From: an uncultured Collinsella sp.
GTDB lineage: Bacteria; Actinomycetota; Coriobacteriia; Coriobacteriales; Coriobacteriaceae
Length of the DNA: 41,816 nt
Assembly (NCBI GenBank): GCA_934643145.1
Contig: CAKUBM010000019.1
Location: forward strand, 1 to 41,816
Direction of reading: 5' to 3'
The notes under the pieces are model-generated. The model saw only the letters and a list, made by a program, of their open reading frames with translations. It had not been told where the DNA came from and did no database searches. Shown in pieces: positions 7,334 to 16,575 of this stretch; within the stretch, counting starts at the first letter, position 1; each line of letters begins with the position of its first letter. The position numbers were made by a program, and so were the translations under genes.

Positions 7334-7860
7334 GGCTAGTCCTCTCGTTGGTTGATGTATCCCGAGCCTCGTCATGTGCTCAGGTTCTTAGTGCAAATAT
7401 AAGAGCGTCTCCTCAAACCCGCGTGCCGGATTGGGTAATGTCGTGAAAGTTGGCGTAGCGTCCGATCTAAAGCAATGCGTCTCGACGTTGAAGAACCTGG
7501 TATGCGGTTGATTCGATCATCCTCTCGCTTGTGGGCATTGATGCTTTCGTGGCGGGCGAACTGGGTATGATGCTTCACCTTATTGAGGTGTATAGTACGT
7601 AGTCATAGTACAAAAGCTCTTTGGGGCTTTAAGGGTGACGCTTTCAGTTAGAGGGTGTTGCCCTTTTTTATGCGTTTAAAGTCTGGCACGCCGGCCGTGT
7701 CCGCTTCGACGATGGACTCATTTTTCCGCACTTCCGTGTTCGGCGCCCTATACCTGTTGTCTTGGGAGTGGTAAACACTTGATTGATGTTTCTTAAAGTC
7801 TATAATCAAATAAAAACTCTGAAATATCTTTTCAAAACAATGAAAGGAATTTTGAGGACG
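7334..7860. other. Intergenic with promoter of the AAA ATPase / RloB pair
   Basis: A promoter is visible at 7779-7806: -35 TTGATT (7779-7784), 16 bases, -10 TATAAT (7801-7806). It would start transcription shortly before the ATPase gene. Upstream, AAAGCTC and GGGCTTT (about 7613-7631) and a short GGG/CCC stem followed by six T (about 7653-7668) could form weak terminators. No gene is supported here. Confidence 0.6.
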
Positions 7861-9078
7861 ATGCTTTGTCAGTTCACCTTCAGGAACTATAGATCCTATC
7901 GCGACGAGACCGAGCTTTCTATGCAGGCAACATCGATGAGGGAGTTCGAGCGCTCCCTCATAGAGTGCCCTGACGGGCAGAGTTTTCTTCCGGTGGCTGC
8001 GGTGTACGGGCCTAACGCTGGCGGCAAGTCTAACCTGCTCGAGGCGCTTGACTACATTCGTTCGGCGGTGGCCAGGCCGATCAGATTGCTGTCTGCCAGC
8101 GCTGATGCGCCAGAGGGTAACCGTCCTTCGATACCCCGTTGCTCTGCGTTTGAGTTCGATGAAGTGTCGGCTACTGAGCCCACCGAATTCGAGCTCTACT
8201 ATCGCGCGGGTGAGCACGAGTATCGCTATGCCCTGTCCGTGCATGCGGACGAGATCGTGTCCGAAGGCCTGTGGCGGCGAAAATTGGGAGCGTCACGCAC
8301 GGCGATGCTGTTCGAGCGTGAGGACACAAAGGTTGAGCTCGGTCCCACGCTGCGTAAGCTCGTGACGGCTGCGAGGTTCAACCCGAGGCTGCCGTACCTG
8401 TCGTTTCTCTGCATCAACTTTGACGCGCCGGTGGTCAAGGAGGCTGCCAGCTGGTTTCTTGACGGGGTGTTCCTGAACTATAACAGCTCCTATCTGGAGC
8501 AGATGCTCGAACAATTGCTCGACGAGGATGACTCACCCGAGGTCACGCGTTTTTTGCGCGCCGTTGATGTGCGTATTGATGGCTTCAGAGTGGAGAGGGC
8601 GCCGGAGTGGCGCGGCCAGCGCGTCTTCGTGAGGCACGAGGTGGGCGGCAAGGCGTACGAGCTGCGTTTATCCGAGGAATCTGCCGGAACCCAGAAGCTC
8701 ATGGGGTTGGCTGCGTATCTGATGACAGCGCTTGAGCGTGGTGGCACCGTTGTGGTAGACGAGCTCGACGCCAAACTGCACCCGAAGCTTCTTCGCTATG
8801 TGATTCTGCTGTTTAAGGATCCTGGGGTCAACAAGAGTGGCGCGCAGCTCATCTTCTCGTCCCAGGATGTGTCAACCATGCGAAACGATGTGTTCCGCCG
8901 TGACGAGATATGGTTCGCTGCGCGCGGCGAGGGGGAGGCGAGCCAACTGTGGTCTCTCGCCGACATCCACGAGGCAAACGGTAATCTGGTAAGTAAGAAC
9001 GCGGCTTTCGACAAGCAATACCTGTCCGGTCGCTACGGCGCCGATCCGTATCTCACCCGCATCGAGGAGTGGGATTAG
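7861..9078 (+). CDS. AAA family ATPase, RloA/AbiLi-like
   Basis: This 405-residue ATPase has an OLD/RecF-like plan. It begins CQFTFRNYRSYRDETELSM, with Walker A YGPNAGGKSN near 49-58. An ABC-type signature ESAGTQKL lies at about 273-280 and Walker B VVVDELDAKLHP at about 297-308. ATG 7861 is chosen because the conserved fold starts there and GAGG lies just upstream; an in-frame ATG at 7840 is possible. The next gene starts 2 bases after the stop and encodes an RloB-like protein. An ATPase plus RloB pair is the arrangement of rloAB and of the lactococcal abortive-infection system AbiL. A phage-defence role is inferred from this. Confidence 0.85.
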   Translation: MLCQFTFRNYRSYRDETELSMQATSMREFERSLIECPDGQSFLPVAAVYGPNAGGKSNLLEALDYIRSAVARPIRLLSASADAPEGNRPSIPRCSAFEFDEVSATEPTEFELYYRAGEHEYRYALSVHADEIVSEGLWRRKLGASRTAMLFEREDTKVELGPTLRKLVTAARFNPRLPYLSFLCINFDAPVVKEAASWFLDGVFLNYNSSYLEQMLEQLLDEDDSPEVTRFLRAVDVRIDGFRVERAPEWRGQRVFVRHEVGGKAYELRLSEESAGTQKLMGLAAYLMTALERGGTVVVDELDAKLHPKLLRYVILLFKDPGVNKSGAQLIFSSQDVSTMRNDVFRRDEIWFAARGEGEASQLWSLADIHEANGNLVSKNAAFDKQYLSGRYGADPYLTRIEEWD

Positions 9079-9079
9079 C

Positions 9080-9748
9080 ATGGTGGCGAAGAAGTCGAAG
9101 GGCTGGCGTAGCGGCAAGCGAGAGCTCCGCTCGCGCATGGTTCAGATGACGCGCCATCTTGTAGTGAGCGAGGGCAAGGAGACCGAGCCTCGCTACTTTG
9201 AGGGTGTGCGTGCGGCGCTGGGCGCGGCGAACGAGCGTAAGGTTGCCATTGTCGTTAAGGGGACCGGCAAACACACGCTTGACCTACTTGACTTCGCCGT
9301 TGAACACTGCCGCTATGCGCCCGAGACATTCGACCATGTGTGGCTCGTGTATGACAAGGATGACTTTCCTGCGTCCGACTTTGACGCGATGGAGCGCAAA
9401 TGCGACGAGCTCTCCGATGGTTCGAGGACCTTCCATGCGTTGTGGTCGAACCCCTGCTTCGAGCTGTGGCCGCTTCTGCACTTTCGCTACACGACCGCGC
9501 ATATGTCCGCGTCCGACTGCCAGCATGCCCTCGCGCAGGAGATGTCGAGAGACCTGGGCATCGAGTACCGCAAGAACTTGGACGGGCTGTTCGAGGTGGT
9601 GGACGGCAAACGAGGCGAGGCTTTGCAGCGTGTTGGGCGCCTCGTCACATACCATAGGGGACTGGGTAACGTTAAGCCATCCGCGCAAAACCCTGCAACT
9701 AAGGTGGGCGAAATTTTCGATGTAATCGGGCCGTATCTGGTTGGCTAG
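9080..9748 (+). CDS. RloB/AbiLii-like protein (TOPRIM-like nuclease candidate)
   Basis: The 222-residue protein has a basic N-terminus, then VVSEGKETEPRYF (29-40) and VWLVYDKDDFP (87-97). These match the conserved Glu and DxD positions of RloB family proteins, which resemble a TOPRIM metal-binding site. A third conserved stretch is ALWSNPCFELWPLLHF. It is translated from an ATG one base after the ATPase stop codon, so the two are expressed together. In related two-part systems the ATPase gates a TOPRIM nuclease. That division of labour is inference here. Confidence 0.8.
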   Translation: MVAKKSKGWRSGKRELRSRMVQMTRHLVVSEGKETEPRYFEGVRAALGAANERKVAIVVKGTGKHTLDLLDFAVEHCRYAPETFDHVWLVYDKDDFPASDFDAMERKCDELSDGSRTFHALWSNPCFELWPLLHFRYTTAHMSASDCQHALAQEMSRDLGIEYRKNLDGLFEVVDGKRGEALQRVGRLVTYHRGLGNVKPSAQNPATKVGEIFDVIGPYLVG

Positions 9749-10163
9749 TCGAGTCTGTGGATTGGCTTTCCGGTTAGGGCGATTGACGGATTGTACTGCG
9801 CTATTGCAAGTCCGGTGCGTAAGAGAAGTGTGGGGAAAAATCTAAACTTGTCGAGCACACACCGATTTTTGGCAACAAAACCGCAGGTCGCCGAAGCGCT
9901 AAACCGGGTCCTGGTCGGCAAATCTCGGATTTTCACCACACTTCCGGAATCATTCGTCGGAAGTATGCGGCAAATTTCGGAACCCTCGGGCACGCAGTCC
10001 TTTTTATGAAAAGAAACCGCAGGTAGAAGCGATGTCGCTATACGGTATGGTCGGCATGTCTAGAATTTGCCGCATACTTCTGGATTGGGCGCTCATTTAG
10101 CAACCTTGGTGTCTCCACATCCTCTAAAAAAGTTCTTAAAACAGCCTTAAAGGCGTTCCAACT
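9749..10163. repeat. Intergenic region with nested inverted repeats
   Basis: Two repeat pairs are visible. GAAGTATGCGGCAAATT (9960-9976) has a perfect 17-bp inverted copy at 10064-10080. A second, imperfect pair lies at 9825-9842 (GAAGTGTGGGGAAAAATC) and 9927-9944. ACTTCCG (9940-9946) and CGGAAGT (9958-9964) form a third, short pair joining them. No credible gene is present. The layout resembles one or two decayed MITE-like elements between the defence pair and the pel operon. Confidence 0.65.
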
Positions 10164-10167
10164 CGCG

Positions 10168-10222
10168 TTGACAGCGTAAAATACGCATGTTTGACTATGA
10201 CTAAAGTGGATTTTAGGGGAGG
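10168..10222 (+). promoter_or_regulatory. Probable promoter and ribosome-binding site of the pel operon
   Basis: A consensus -35 box TTGACA lies at 10168-10173. The best -10 candidate is in the AT-rich TTGACTATGACTAAAG region (10191-10206) and is weak. GGGGAGGA (about 10216-10223) precedes ATG 10231. No recognisable c-di-GMP riboswitch is seen. Confidence 0.45.
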
Positions 10223-10230
10223 AATACGCC

Positions 10231-12369
10231 ATGGAGGTGCTGGTTGTTGGCAATACCGCATATGTTGACGATGACTTTTGCGCCAAGGCATTCCCCGGGG
10301 ACCACGTTAAGGTTGTAGCCGCGCAGGAAGCGCGCCGCGATGAGTCGTCGCCCCATGCCTCGTGGAAAGAGCTGCTTCAGCACTTGGAGCAGGCCTACGA
10401 GTTCGACCGCGTGGTCTACCTGTCTAATTACCTTACCCCGCATACCGATACCGTGGGCGATATCGAGCTACTGCGCTCGGTCTTTCGTACGTGCGCGGGT
10501 CGCCGGGTCCAACTACTGTATGTAGCGGGGCCCGCGGGTGCCGAGGGTGCCGCCGATGCCGCGGGGCGAACGGGCAAGGGCATTATCGCGCACGCAGCCA
10601 ACGACCTGTGCCGCTACTACGCTGCTCGCGAGGGTGTTCAGACCAAGATCCTGCGTGTGCCGTTCCTGTATACCGCGTCTGCCGCGCTGGAGGACCCGTT
10701 TTTGGTGCCGCTGTTCGACGCATGCTCAACCGGATCGGCCGCTCTGCAGGGCGCGCAGGATGCGGCGTTTCCCCTGCTGTGTGCCGAGGAGCTTTCGGTG
10801 CTGGTACGCCGTATCTTCGACAGCTGGAATGGTAACTTTGAGACGCTCGACGTAGCCGATGCCTTCCATCACACGGTGGGTGAGGTGGGCGACGCCCTCA
10901 AGGCGCTGTTCCCAGGGCTCTCAGTTGCCTATGGCGATTCTGTCGGCTACGCCCTGCCCGCCAGCGACGTCGCTCGCGTGCGCTATGGCTGGTTTCAGCG
11001 CTACGACTTGCTGCGCGACCTCTCGACCATTCAAGCTCGCTGGGATGCTGGCCGTGCAAAGAAGGTTAACCCCTTGCGCGCGGCCATCGACCGTATTCAA
11101 ATGCGCACGCTGCCTGTCAAATGCCTGGAGACGGCAGCCGCCTGGGTGCTCTTTGAAGTGCTGGAGCGCTTGTTCTCCCAATCGACCCAGCTCAACGTGC
11201 TCGATTATCGCCTGCTCTACGTGGTGCTCATCGGCACGCTGTATGGCTTGGACTTTGGTCTGGTTGCGGCGCTGTTGGCGTCGGTGGGTTTGGCTGCGAG
11301 CTACTTTACTCAGTACGGCTATACTTTCCAGGGCCTGTTCTACGAGCCGTCCAACTGGCTGCCGTTTATTGCGTACTTTGTGGTGGGCGCCGTTTGCGGC
11401 TATGTGCAGCTGCGCAACAGCGAAGCCATTAGGGCGGAGCGCGATCAAAACGAGCTCGTGCGCAACCGCAATACGTTCCTTACGCAGCTCTACCACGACG
11501 CGATCGAGGACAAGCGTGCGTACAGGCGCCAGATCGTGGGTCGCCACGACAGCTTTGGCAAGATCTTTGCCGTGACGCAGGAGCTTGACGTGTTCAACCC
11601 ACGCGACATCTATCGCAAGTGCTGCGAGCTTCTGGGCGAGATCCTCGAGAACGATTCGGTGGCGATCTACCATGTTTCGGGCGGAGCATTTGCGCGCCTG
11701 GTGGCAGCAAGTCCCGCGATTGCCGAAGATGCCGCACGCTCGCTCACGCTTGAGCAGCTTGCACCTCTTTTGGGCGACGGGGGTCGTTCGAATCTGTGGG
11801 TGAACCGCGAGCTGACGCCGGGGCTTCCCATGTTTGGATACACGATCGAGCGCGACGGGGCACCCGCCGTGTTGATCTTTGTACGTCGCGCGGCCGAAAA
11901 CCAAATGACCCTCTATTATCAAAACTTGTTCCGCATCTTGTGCGGCCTGGTCGAAAGCGCGCTGGGTCGTGCCTTTGACTACGAGGCAGTGGCACAGGAT
12001 AAACGCTGCGTTGACGGCACTTGCGTGCTCAAGCAGGCTGCCTTTGGCCAAGAGCTCGCGGCCGAGCAGGCGCTGGCAGATGGCAAGATGGGCAGCTTTT
12101 TGCTCCTGCGCGTGGTACCGGGCATGGAGCCTGTCGGCGAGCTGGTGGGCGCAATTGGGTCGGCAATCCGCGAGAGCGATGCGGCGGGCCTGGTCGATGG
12201 TGACGTGCTTTACCTGCTTATGCGCCAGGCAAAGGCGTGCGATCTGCCCATTATCCGTGAGCGCTTGAGCGCAAAGCAGATTGCGGTGGAGCCCGTCGAC
12301 GGCGAGGACATCGTGGCGCTGCTGCAGCATATTGCTGACACCGGTGACGGTGAGGGGGGTGCCGCTTGA
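10231..12369 (+). CDS. pelD: PelD-like c-di-GMP receptor fused to an N-terminal epimerase-like domain
   Basis: PelD is the inner-membrane c-di-GMP receptor that activates Pel polysaccharide synthesis. The 712-residue protein has four parts. Residues 1 to about 250 are a Rossmann/extended-SDR-like domain (MEVLVVGNTAYVDD; the glycine motif is degenerate). A membrane region of about four helices lies at 295-395. A GAF-like domain lies at about 450-590. A C-terminal GGDEF-like domain lies at about 600-712. In the last, RESD (647-650) lies five residues before DGDVL (656-660), exactly where a c-di-GMP I-site (RxxD) precedes GGDEF. The catalytic motif is lost, so it should bind but not make c-di-GMP. 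Its stop overlaps the start of the next gene by 4 bases. Usual PelD is about 455 residues and lacks the N-terminal domain. Confidence 0.8.
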   Translation: MEVLVVGNTAYVDDDFCAKAFPGDHVKVVAAQEARRDESSPHASWKELLQHLEQAYEFDRVVYLSNYLTPHTDTVGDIELLRSVFRTCAGRRVQLLYVAGPAGAEGAADAAGRTGKGIIAHAANDLCRYYAAREGVQTKILRVPFLYTASAALEDPFLVPLFDACSTGSAALQGAQDAAFPLLCAEELSVLVRRIFDSWNGNFETLDVADAFHHTVGEVGDALKALFPGLSVAYGDSVGYALPASDVARVRYGWFQRYDLLRDLSTIQARWDAGRAKKVNPLRAAIDRIQMRTLPVKCLETAAAWVLFEVLERLFSQSTQLNVLDYRLLYVVLIGTLYGLDFGLVAALLASVGLAASYFTQYGYTFQGLFYEPSNWLPFIAYFVVGAVCGYVQLRNSEAIRAERDQNELVRNRNTFLTQLYHDAIEDKRAYRRQIVGRHDSFGKIFAVTQELDVFNPRDIYRKCCELLGEILENDSVAIYHVSGGAFARLVAASPAIAEDAARSLTLEQLAPLLGDGGRSNLWVNRELTPGLPMFGYTIERDGAPAVLIFVRRAAENQMTLYYQNLFRILCGLVESALGRAFDYEAVAQDKRCVDGTCVLKQAAFGQELAAEQALADGKMGSFLLLRVVPGMEPVGELVGAIGSAIRESDAAGLVDGDVLYLLMRQAKACDLPIIRERLSAKQIAVEPVDGEDIVALLQHIADTGDGEGGAA

Positions 12370-13271
12370 TCTCGCTTGTCGTTGCCGCCGTCTTGCTGCT
12401 GATTCATACGCTGGTTTGTCTGATGCTGTGGACGCTCATGAAGTTGGGCCTGCTGCCGGTGCGCGGGCATATGCTGGCTGCGATAGTGCTGGTGCCGCTG
12501 TGGGGCCCGTTGCTGGTGGTTCTGCTATCGGTCCGCGGCGCGGTGTTTGGCGAGGGGCTGAAAGAGTCTGCGCTGGAGTCGCTGCGCTTCAACGACGACC
12601 TGCATCGCAGCATCCTAGTGCACGAACGTGATGCCGATGCAGGCGTAGTGCCGCTCGAGGAGGCGCTCATCGTCAACGACCCGGCAGAACGGCGCCGACT
12701 AATGCTCTCCATGCTCACCGAGGAGCCCGACGCGTACCTGGCGCAGCTGCAGGCGGCCAAGCTTAACGACGACGTTGAGGTGGCTCACTATGCCGCGACG
12801 GCGGTGGCGCAGATCTCCAAGGAGTCCGACCTTAAACTGCAGCAGTTGGAACGTGCCTTTAAGACCGACCCGAGCGCGCAAAACCTCAATGAATACTGCA
12901 ATTTTCTTGGCGAATACTTGAGCTCGGGCTTGGCCGAGGGGCGCGTGGCTCAGATTCAGCGCCAACAGTACGCGCGCCTGCTCGCGCGTCGCTGCGAGCG
13001 CGAGGACACCCTTGAGCTGCGCATTCGATACGCGACAGCACTGGCCGATGTCGGACAGATCGACGAGGCACAGGCCGTGACCGACCAGCTGGTGCTCGAC
13101 GTGCCCGAGGAGCAGGAGGTTTGGATGCTTTGCCTGCGCCTTGCGGTGATGCGCCGCGACGGTGACGAGGTCCACCGCGTGATCGACGCGATCGACAAGC
13201 AGCATGTGTATTTGAGCGCCGCCAACCGCGAGGAGCTTGCTTTTTGGCGCAACGGAGAGGAGGCCCGATGA
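12366..13271 (+). CDS. pelE: PelE-like membrane-anchored helical-repeat protein
   Basis: The 301-residue protein has two N-terminal membrane helices (ISLVVAAVLLLIHTLVCLML and MLAAIVLVPLWGPLLVVLL). A helical, TPR-like region to the C-terminus follows. PelE in known Pel systems has this layout and joins PelD in the membrane complex. The start is an ATG/TTG region overlapping the pelD stop; the position shown uses the TTG at 12366, and ATG 12423 is too far inside the first helix. Sequence similarity is low, so the name rests on layout and on its place between pelD and the deacetylase. Confidence 0.65.
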   Translation: MISLVVAAVLLLIHTLVCLMLWTLMKLGLLPVRGHMLAAIVLVPLWGPLLVVLLSVRGAVFGEGLKESALESLRFNDDLHRSILVHERDADAGVVPLEEALIVNDPAERRRLMLSMLTEEPDAYLAQLQAAKLNDDVEVAHYAATAVAQISKESDLKLQQLERAFKTDPSAQNLNEYCNFLGEYLSSGLAEGRVAQIQRQQYARLLARRCEREDTLELRIRYATALADVGQIDEAQAVTDQLVLDVPEEQEVWMLCLRLAVMRRDGDEVHRVIDAIDKQHVYLSAANREELAFWRNGEEAR

Positions 13272-15148
13272 GCGTGGCGCAACATATCCGCGACCGTGCG
13301 GGCCATTTTCGCTGGATGGGGCTGCTTGTGGTGTGGGCGGTCTTTATTGCCATGGCGGCCGTGCTGCTGGTGGAGCGCGCCGGCGTACAGTACAGTGCGG
13401 GCCAGCATAAGCTGGGGATGCTTGCCGCCAACGATGCGGTGCCGGCTTCCTCGGCAATATTTGGCCAAAAGCCCACGTGCCTGGTCATTACCGATTCCGA
13501 TCAAGCTGGCGTCGAGGACGTAAAGGAGCAGTTCGACCAGATTCTGCTCGACATGAAGATCGCGTACCGCGACGTGGACCTTGCCCTGGACGGCGCGGAT
13601 GCCATTCCCTCGCTGACCTCTTACGATCGCGTGATTTTGCTCATGCCGTCGCTCGATGGGCTCGGTACGCACCTGAGCGACATTATGAGTTGGGTGAGTG
13701 CCGGCGGTTCGCTTATGCTCGCCATGCCTCCGGATAACTCGAGCTATCTGCAAGTGATTGCCCCCAAGCTTGGCATTGAATCAGCCGGATATGACTATGT
13801 AAAAGCCGAAAGCATTGTGCCGAGCGAGGACTTTATGCTGGGCGGGGGAGAGCGCTACGAGCTCTCGGACCCCTTCGATTCGTCGCTTTCGGTTTCGCTG
13901 CGCGAGACGGCTCGTGTGTGGGCTAAGACCGGCGATGCGGGCGCCCCGCTCATTTGGTCGAATGACTGCGGTAGTGGGCGCACCGTGGTATGCAATATCG
14001 GTATCTATGACAAGGTCATGCGCGGCTTTTACGCCGCGGCGATTAGCCTGCTGGGCGATGCCACGGCCTATCCGGTCATCAACAGCGCCGTCTTCTATCT
14101 GGACGACTTTCCCAGTCCCGTGCCCTCGGGCGACGGCACCTACATCAAGCGTGACTACGGGCTTTCCATCGCCGACTTTTATGCCAAGGTCTGGTGGCCC
14201 GATCTGCAAAAGCTCGCGCAAAAATATGGCGTTCGCTTTACCGGCGTGATGATCGAAAATTACGAGGACGCGGTCAACCAGACCGAGCCCGCGCGCCAGG
14301 CCGATACCACGCAGTTCCGCTACTTTGGCGGCATGCTGCTGCAGATGGGCGGAGAGCTGGGCTTTCACGGCTACAACCATCAGCCGCTGGCGCTCTGGGA
14401 CACCGACTATGGCACGCTGTACGACTACAAGACGTGGAAGAACAAGGAGACGCTCGTCGCATCGCTCAACGAGCTTATCGCCTTTCAGGACGAGGTGCTG
14501 CCCAACGCGCACGGCTCGGTCTACGTTCCGCCGTCGAATATCCTTTCGGCCCGCGCGCGCAAGCTTATCGGCACCGACGTTCCGCGCATTAAGACCATCG
14601 CCAGTACGTATTTTGAGGATGGCACCGACCTGCCGTACGTGCAGGAGTTTGGCGTGGCGAGCGATGGCATTGTGGAGCAGCCGCGTATTGTCTCGGGCGG
14701 CATGGTCGACGATTCCTACATGCGTCTGGCCGCGGTGTCCGAGCTCAACATGCACTACGTGAGCACGCACTTTATGCATCCGGACGACCTACTGGATCCC
14801 GATCGCGGCGCCAAGGAGGGCTGGGAGGTCTACAAGGGCGGCTTGACCGACTACCTGGACTGGCTTACCAAGTCTGCGCCCGACTTGCGACGCCAGACCG
14901 GTTCGGAATGCTCGGGCGCTATCCAGCGCTTTTCGTCCGTGACGGTGAGCGTGGATACAAGTGCGGATGCCTGGACGCTCAGCCTGGGCAATTTCCGCGA
15001 CGAGGCGTGGCTCATGTTCCGCGCCAACAACGGCGAGCCGGGTGCAGTCACGGGTGGCGAGATTACGCATCTGACGGGCGATCTGTACCTGGTTAAAGCC
15101 ACGGACAAGACGGTGACCATTGTACGCAAGGAGGGTGGCGATAAATGA
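13268..15148 (+). CDS. PelA-type polysaccharide deacetylase domain protein (DUF2194-like)
   Basis: The 626-residue protein has one N-terminal membrane helix (about 18-36) and an extracytoplasmic region. An N-terminal Rossmann-like domain (CLVITDSDQAG, YDRVILLMPSLDG) is followed by a carbohydrate-esterase domain. YLDDFPSP (Asp279, Asp280) and GFHGYNHQP (His367, His371) are the likely metal and catalytic residues. In Gram-positive Pel clusters the deacetylase half of PelA occurs without the hydrolase half, as here; no glycoside-hydrolase domain is visible. It should partly de-N-acetylate the polymer. ATG 13268 overlaps the preceding stop by 4 bases (ATGA), indicating coupling. Confidence 0.8.
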   Translation: MSVAQHIRDRAGHFRWMGLLVVWAVFIAMAAVLLVERAGVQYSAGQHKLGMLAANDAVPASSAIFGQKPTCLVITDSDQAGVEDVKEQFDQILLDMKIAYRDVDLALDGADAIPSLTSYDRVILLMPSLDGLGTHLSDIMSWVSAGGSLMLAMPPDNSSYLQVIAPKLGIESAGYDYVKAESIVPSEDFMLGGGERYELSDPFDSSLSVSLRETARVWAKTGDAGAPLIWSNDCGSGRTVVCNIGIYDKVMRGFYAAAISLLGDATAYPVINSAVFYLDDFPSPVPSGDGTYIKRDYGLSIADFYAKVWWPDLQKLAQKYGVRFTGVMIENYEDAVNQTEPARQADTTQFRYFGGMLLQMGGELGFHGYNHQPLALWDTDYGTLYDYKTWKNKETLVASLNELIAFQDEVLPNAHGSVYVPPSNILSARARKLIGTDVPRIKTIASTYFEDGTDLPYVQEFGVASDGIVEQPRIVSGGMVDDSYMRLAAVSELNMHYVSTHFMHPDDLLDPDRGAKEGWEVYKGGLTDYLDWLTKSAPDLRRQTGSECSGAIQRFSSVTVSVDTSADAWTLSLGNFRDEAWLMFRANNGEPGAVTGGEITHLTGDLYLVKATDKTVTIVRKEGGDK

Positions 15149-16572
15149 GAATCTGCTTGGTACTCGAGGGTTGCTACCCCTATGTGCACGGCGGCGTGTC
15201 CACCTGGATGCACGGCTACATACAGGCCATGCCCGAGCACGAGTTTGTGCTGTGGGTGATTGGCGCGCATGCTGCCGACCGCGGCAAGTTTGTCTACGAG
15301 CTGCCCGGCAACGTGGTCGAGGTACACGAGGTGTTTCTGGACGACGCCCTGCGCCTATCGGGCGAGCAGGAAGAGGCCGACTTTAACGCCCGCGAGCGCG
15401 AGGCGCTGCGCCGCCTGGTGTCGCTCTCCAATCCGGACTGGGACGTGTTGTTCGATATCTTCCAGCGCCGTCGCGTGCATCCGCTCTCGTTTTTGCAGAG
15501 CCGCACGTTTATGGATATCTTTCGCGACGTGTGCCTGGCCGAGTATCCCTACACGCCCTTTGCCGATGCATTCCACACCATGCGCTCCATGTTGCTGCCC
15601 GTGCTCTACCTGTTGGGCAGCGAGGTGCCGGTGGCCGATGTGTACCATGCCATCTCGACCGGCTACGGTGGCCTGCTCGCCTGTCTGGGCTCAAGCGTTC
15701 ACCAGGCTCCGGTGCTGCTGACCGAGCACGGCATCTATACCCGCGAGCGCGAGGAAGAGATCATTCGCGCCGATTGGGTGGTGCCGTCGTTTAAGGACCG
15801 CTGGATTCGCTTTTTCTACCTGCTTTCGGAGGAGGTCTACCGCCGCGCCTTCCGCGTGACGAGTTTGTTCCATAACGCCCGCAAGACGCAGATTGATATG
15901 GGCTGCGATGCGGACAAATGCCTGGTCATCCCCAACGGCATCCAGTTCGATCGCTTTAAGGATATTCCCTTAAAGACCGATGACGGCTGGGTGGACATTG
16001 GCGCGGTGGTGCGCCTGGCGCCCATCAAGGATGTCAAGACCATGATTTATGCCTTCTTTGAGCTGCACGAGCGCCTGCCCAAGGTGCGCCTGCACATCAT
16101 GGGCGGCGTGGACGACGAGGAGTACGGCGCCGAGTGCCACGCGCTGGTCGAAACCCTGGGCGTGCGCGACCTGATCTTTACCGGCCGCGTCAACGTGGTC
16201 GAGTACATGGAAAAGCTCGACTTTACCATTTTGACGAGCATCTCCGAGGGCCAGCCGCTCAGCGTGCTGGAGTCGCTTGCAGCGCGCCGTCCCTGCGTGA
16301 CGACTGAGGTGGGCTGCTGCCGCGAGCTTCTCGAAGGCGCCCCGGGCGACGACTTTGGCGTGGCGGGTTTTGTGACGCCGCCCATGTATCGCAAGGGCTT
16401 GGCTGATGCCATGGAGCGCATGTGCACAAGCCGCGCTCGTCGCATTGAGATGGGGGAGCGCGGCCAGCGTCGCGTTGCCACGTACTTCTTGCACGAGCAG
16501 ATGCTCGCCAACTATCGCGCGCTGTACGACGAGACGGCGCGCGTGTTTGACCTGCCCAGAGAGGGGGAGTAG
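15145..16572 (+). CDS. pelF: PelF glycosyltransferase (GT4 family)
   Basis: PelF is the cytosolic glycosyltransferase that polymerises the Pel polysaccharide. The 475-residue protein opens RICLVLEGCYPYVHGGVSTW, the characteristic PelF start. It keeps TEHGIYTREREEEI in the middle and the GT-B retaining signature SEGQPLSVLESLA (an E-x7-E motif) near the C-terminus. Length fits the family (about 500). It starts 4 bases before the stop of the deacetylase gene and is followed by pelG after 3 bases. Confidence 0.93.
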   Translation: MRICLVLEGCYPYVHGGVSTWMHGYIQAMPEHEFVLWVIGAHAADRGKFVYELPGNVVEVHEVFLDDALRLSGEQEEADFNAREREALRRLVSLSNPDWDVLFDIFQRRRVHPLSFLQSRTFMDIFRDVCLAEYPYTPFADAFHTMRSMLLPVLYLLGSEVPVADVYHAISTGYGGLLACLGSSVHQAPVLLTEHGIYTREREEEIIRADWVVPSFKDRWIRFFYLLSEEVYRRAFRVTSLFHNARKTQIDMGCDADKCLVIPNGIQFDRFKDIPLKTDDGWVDIGAVVRLAPIKDVKTMIYAFFELHERLPKVRLHIMGGVDDEEYGAECHALVETLGVRDLIFTGRVNVVEYMEKLDFTILTSISEGQPLSVLESLAARRPCVTTEVGCCRELLEGAPGDDFGVAGFVTPPMYRKGLADAMERMCTSRARRIEMGERGQRRVATYFLHEQMLANYRALYDETARVFDLPREGE

Positions 16573-16575
16573 CCG

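Noticed and set aside
10081..10230. c-di-GMP riboswitch before the pel operon
   Set aside because: The conserved core of GEMM-type riboswitches was not seen.
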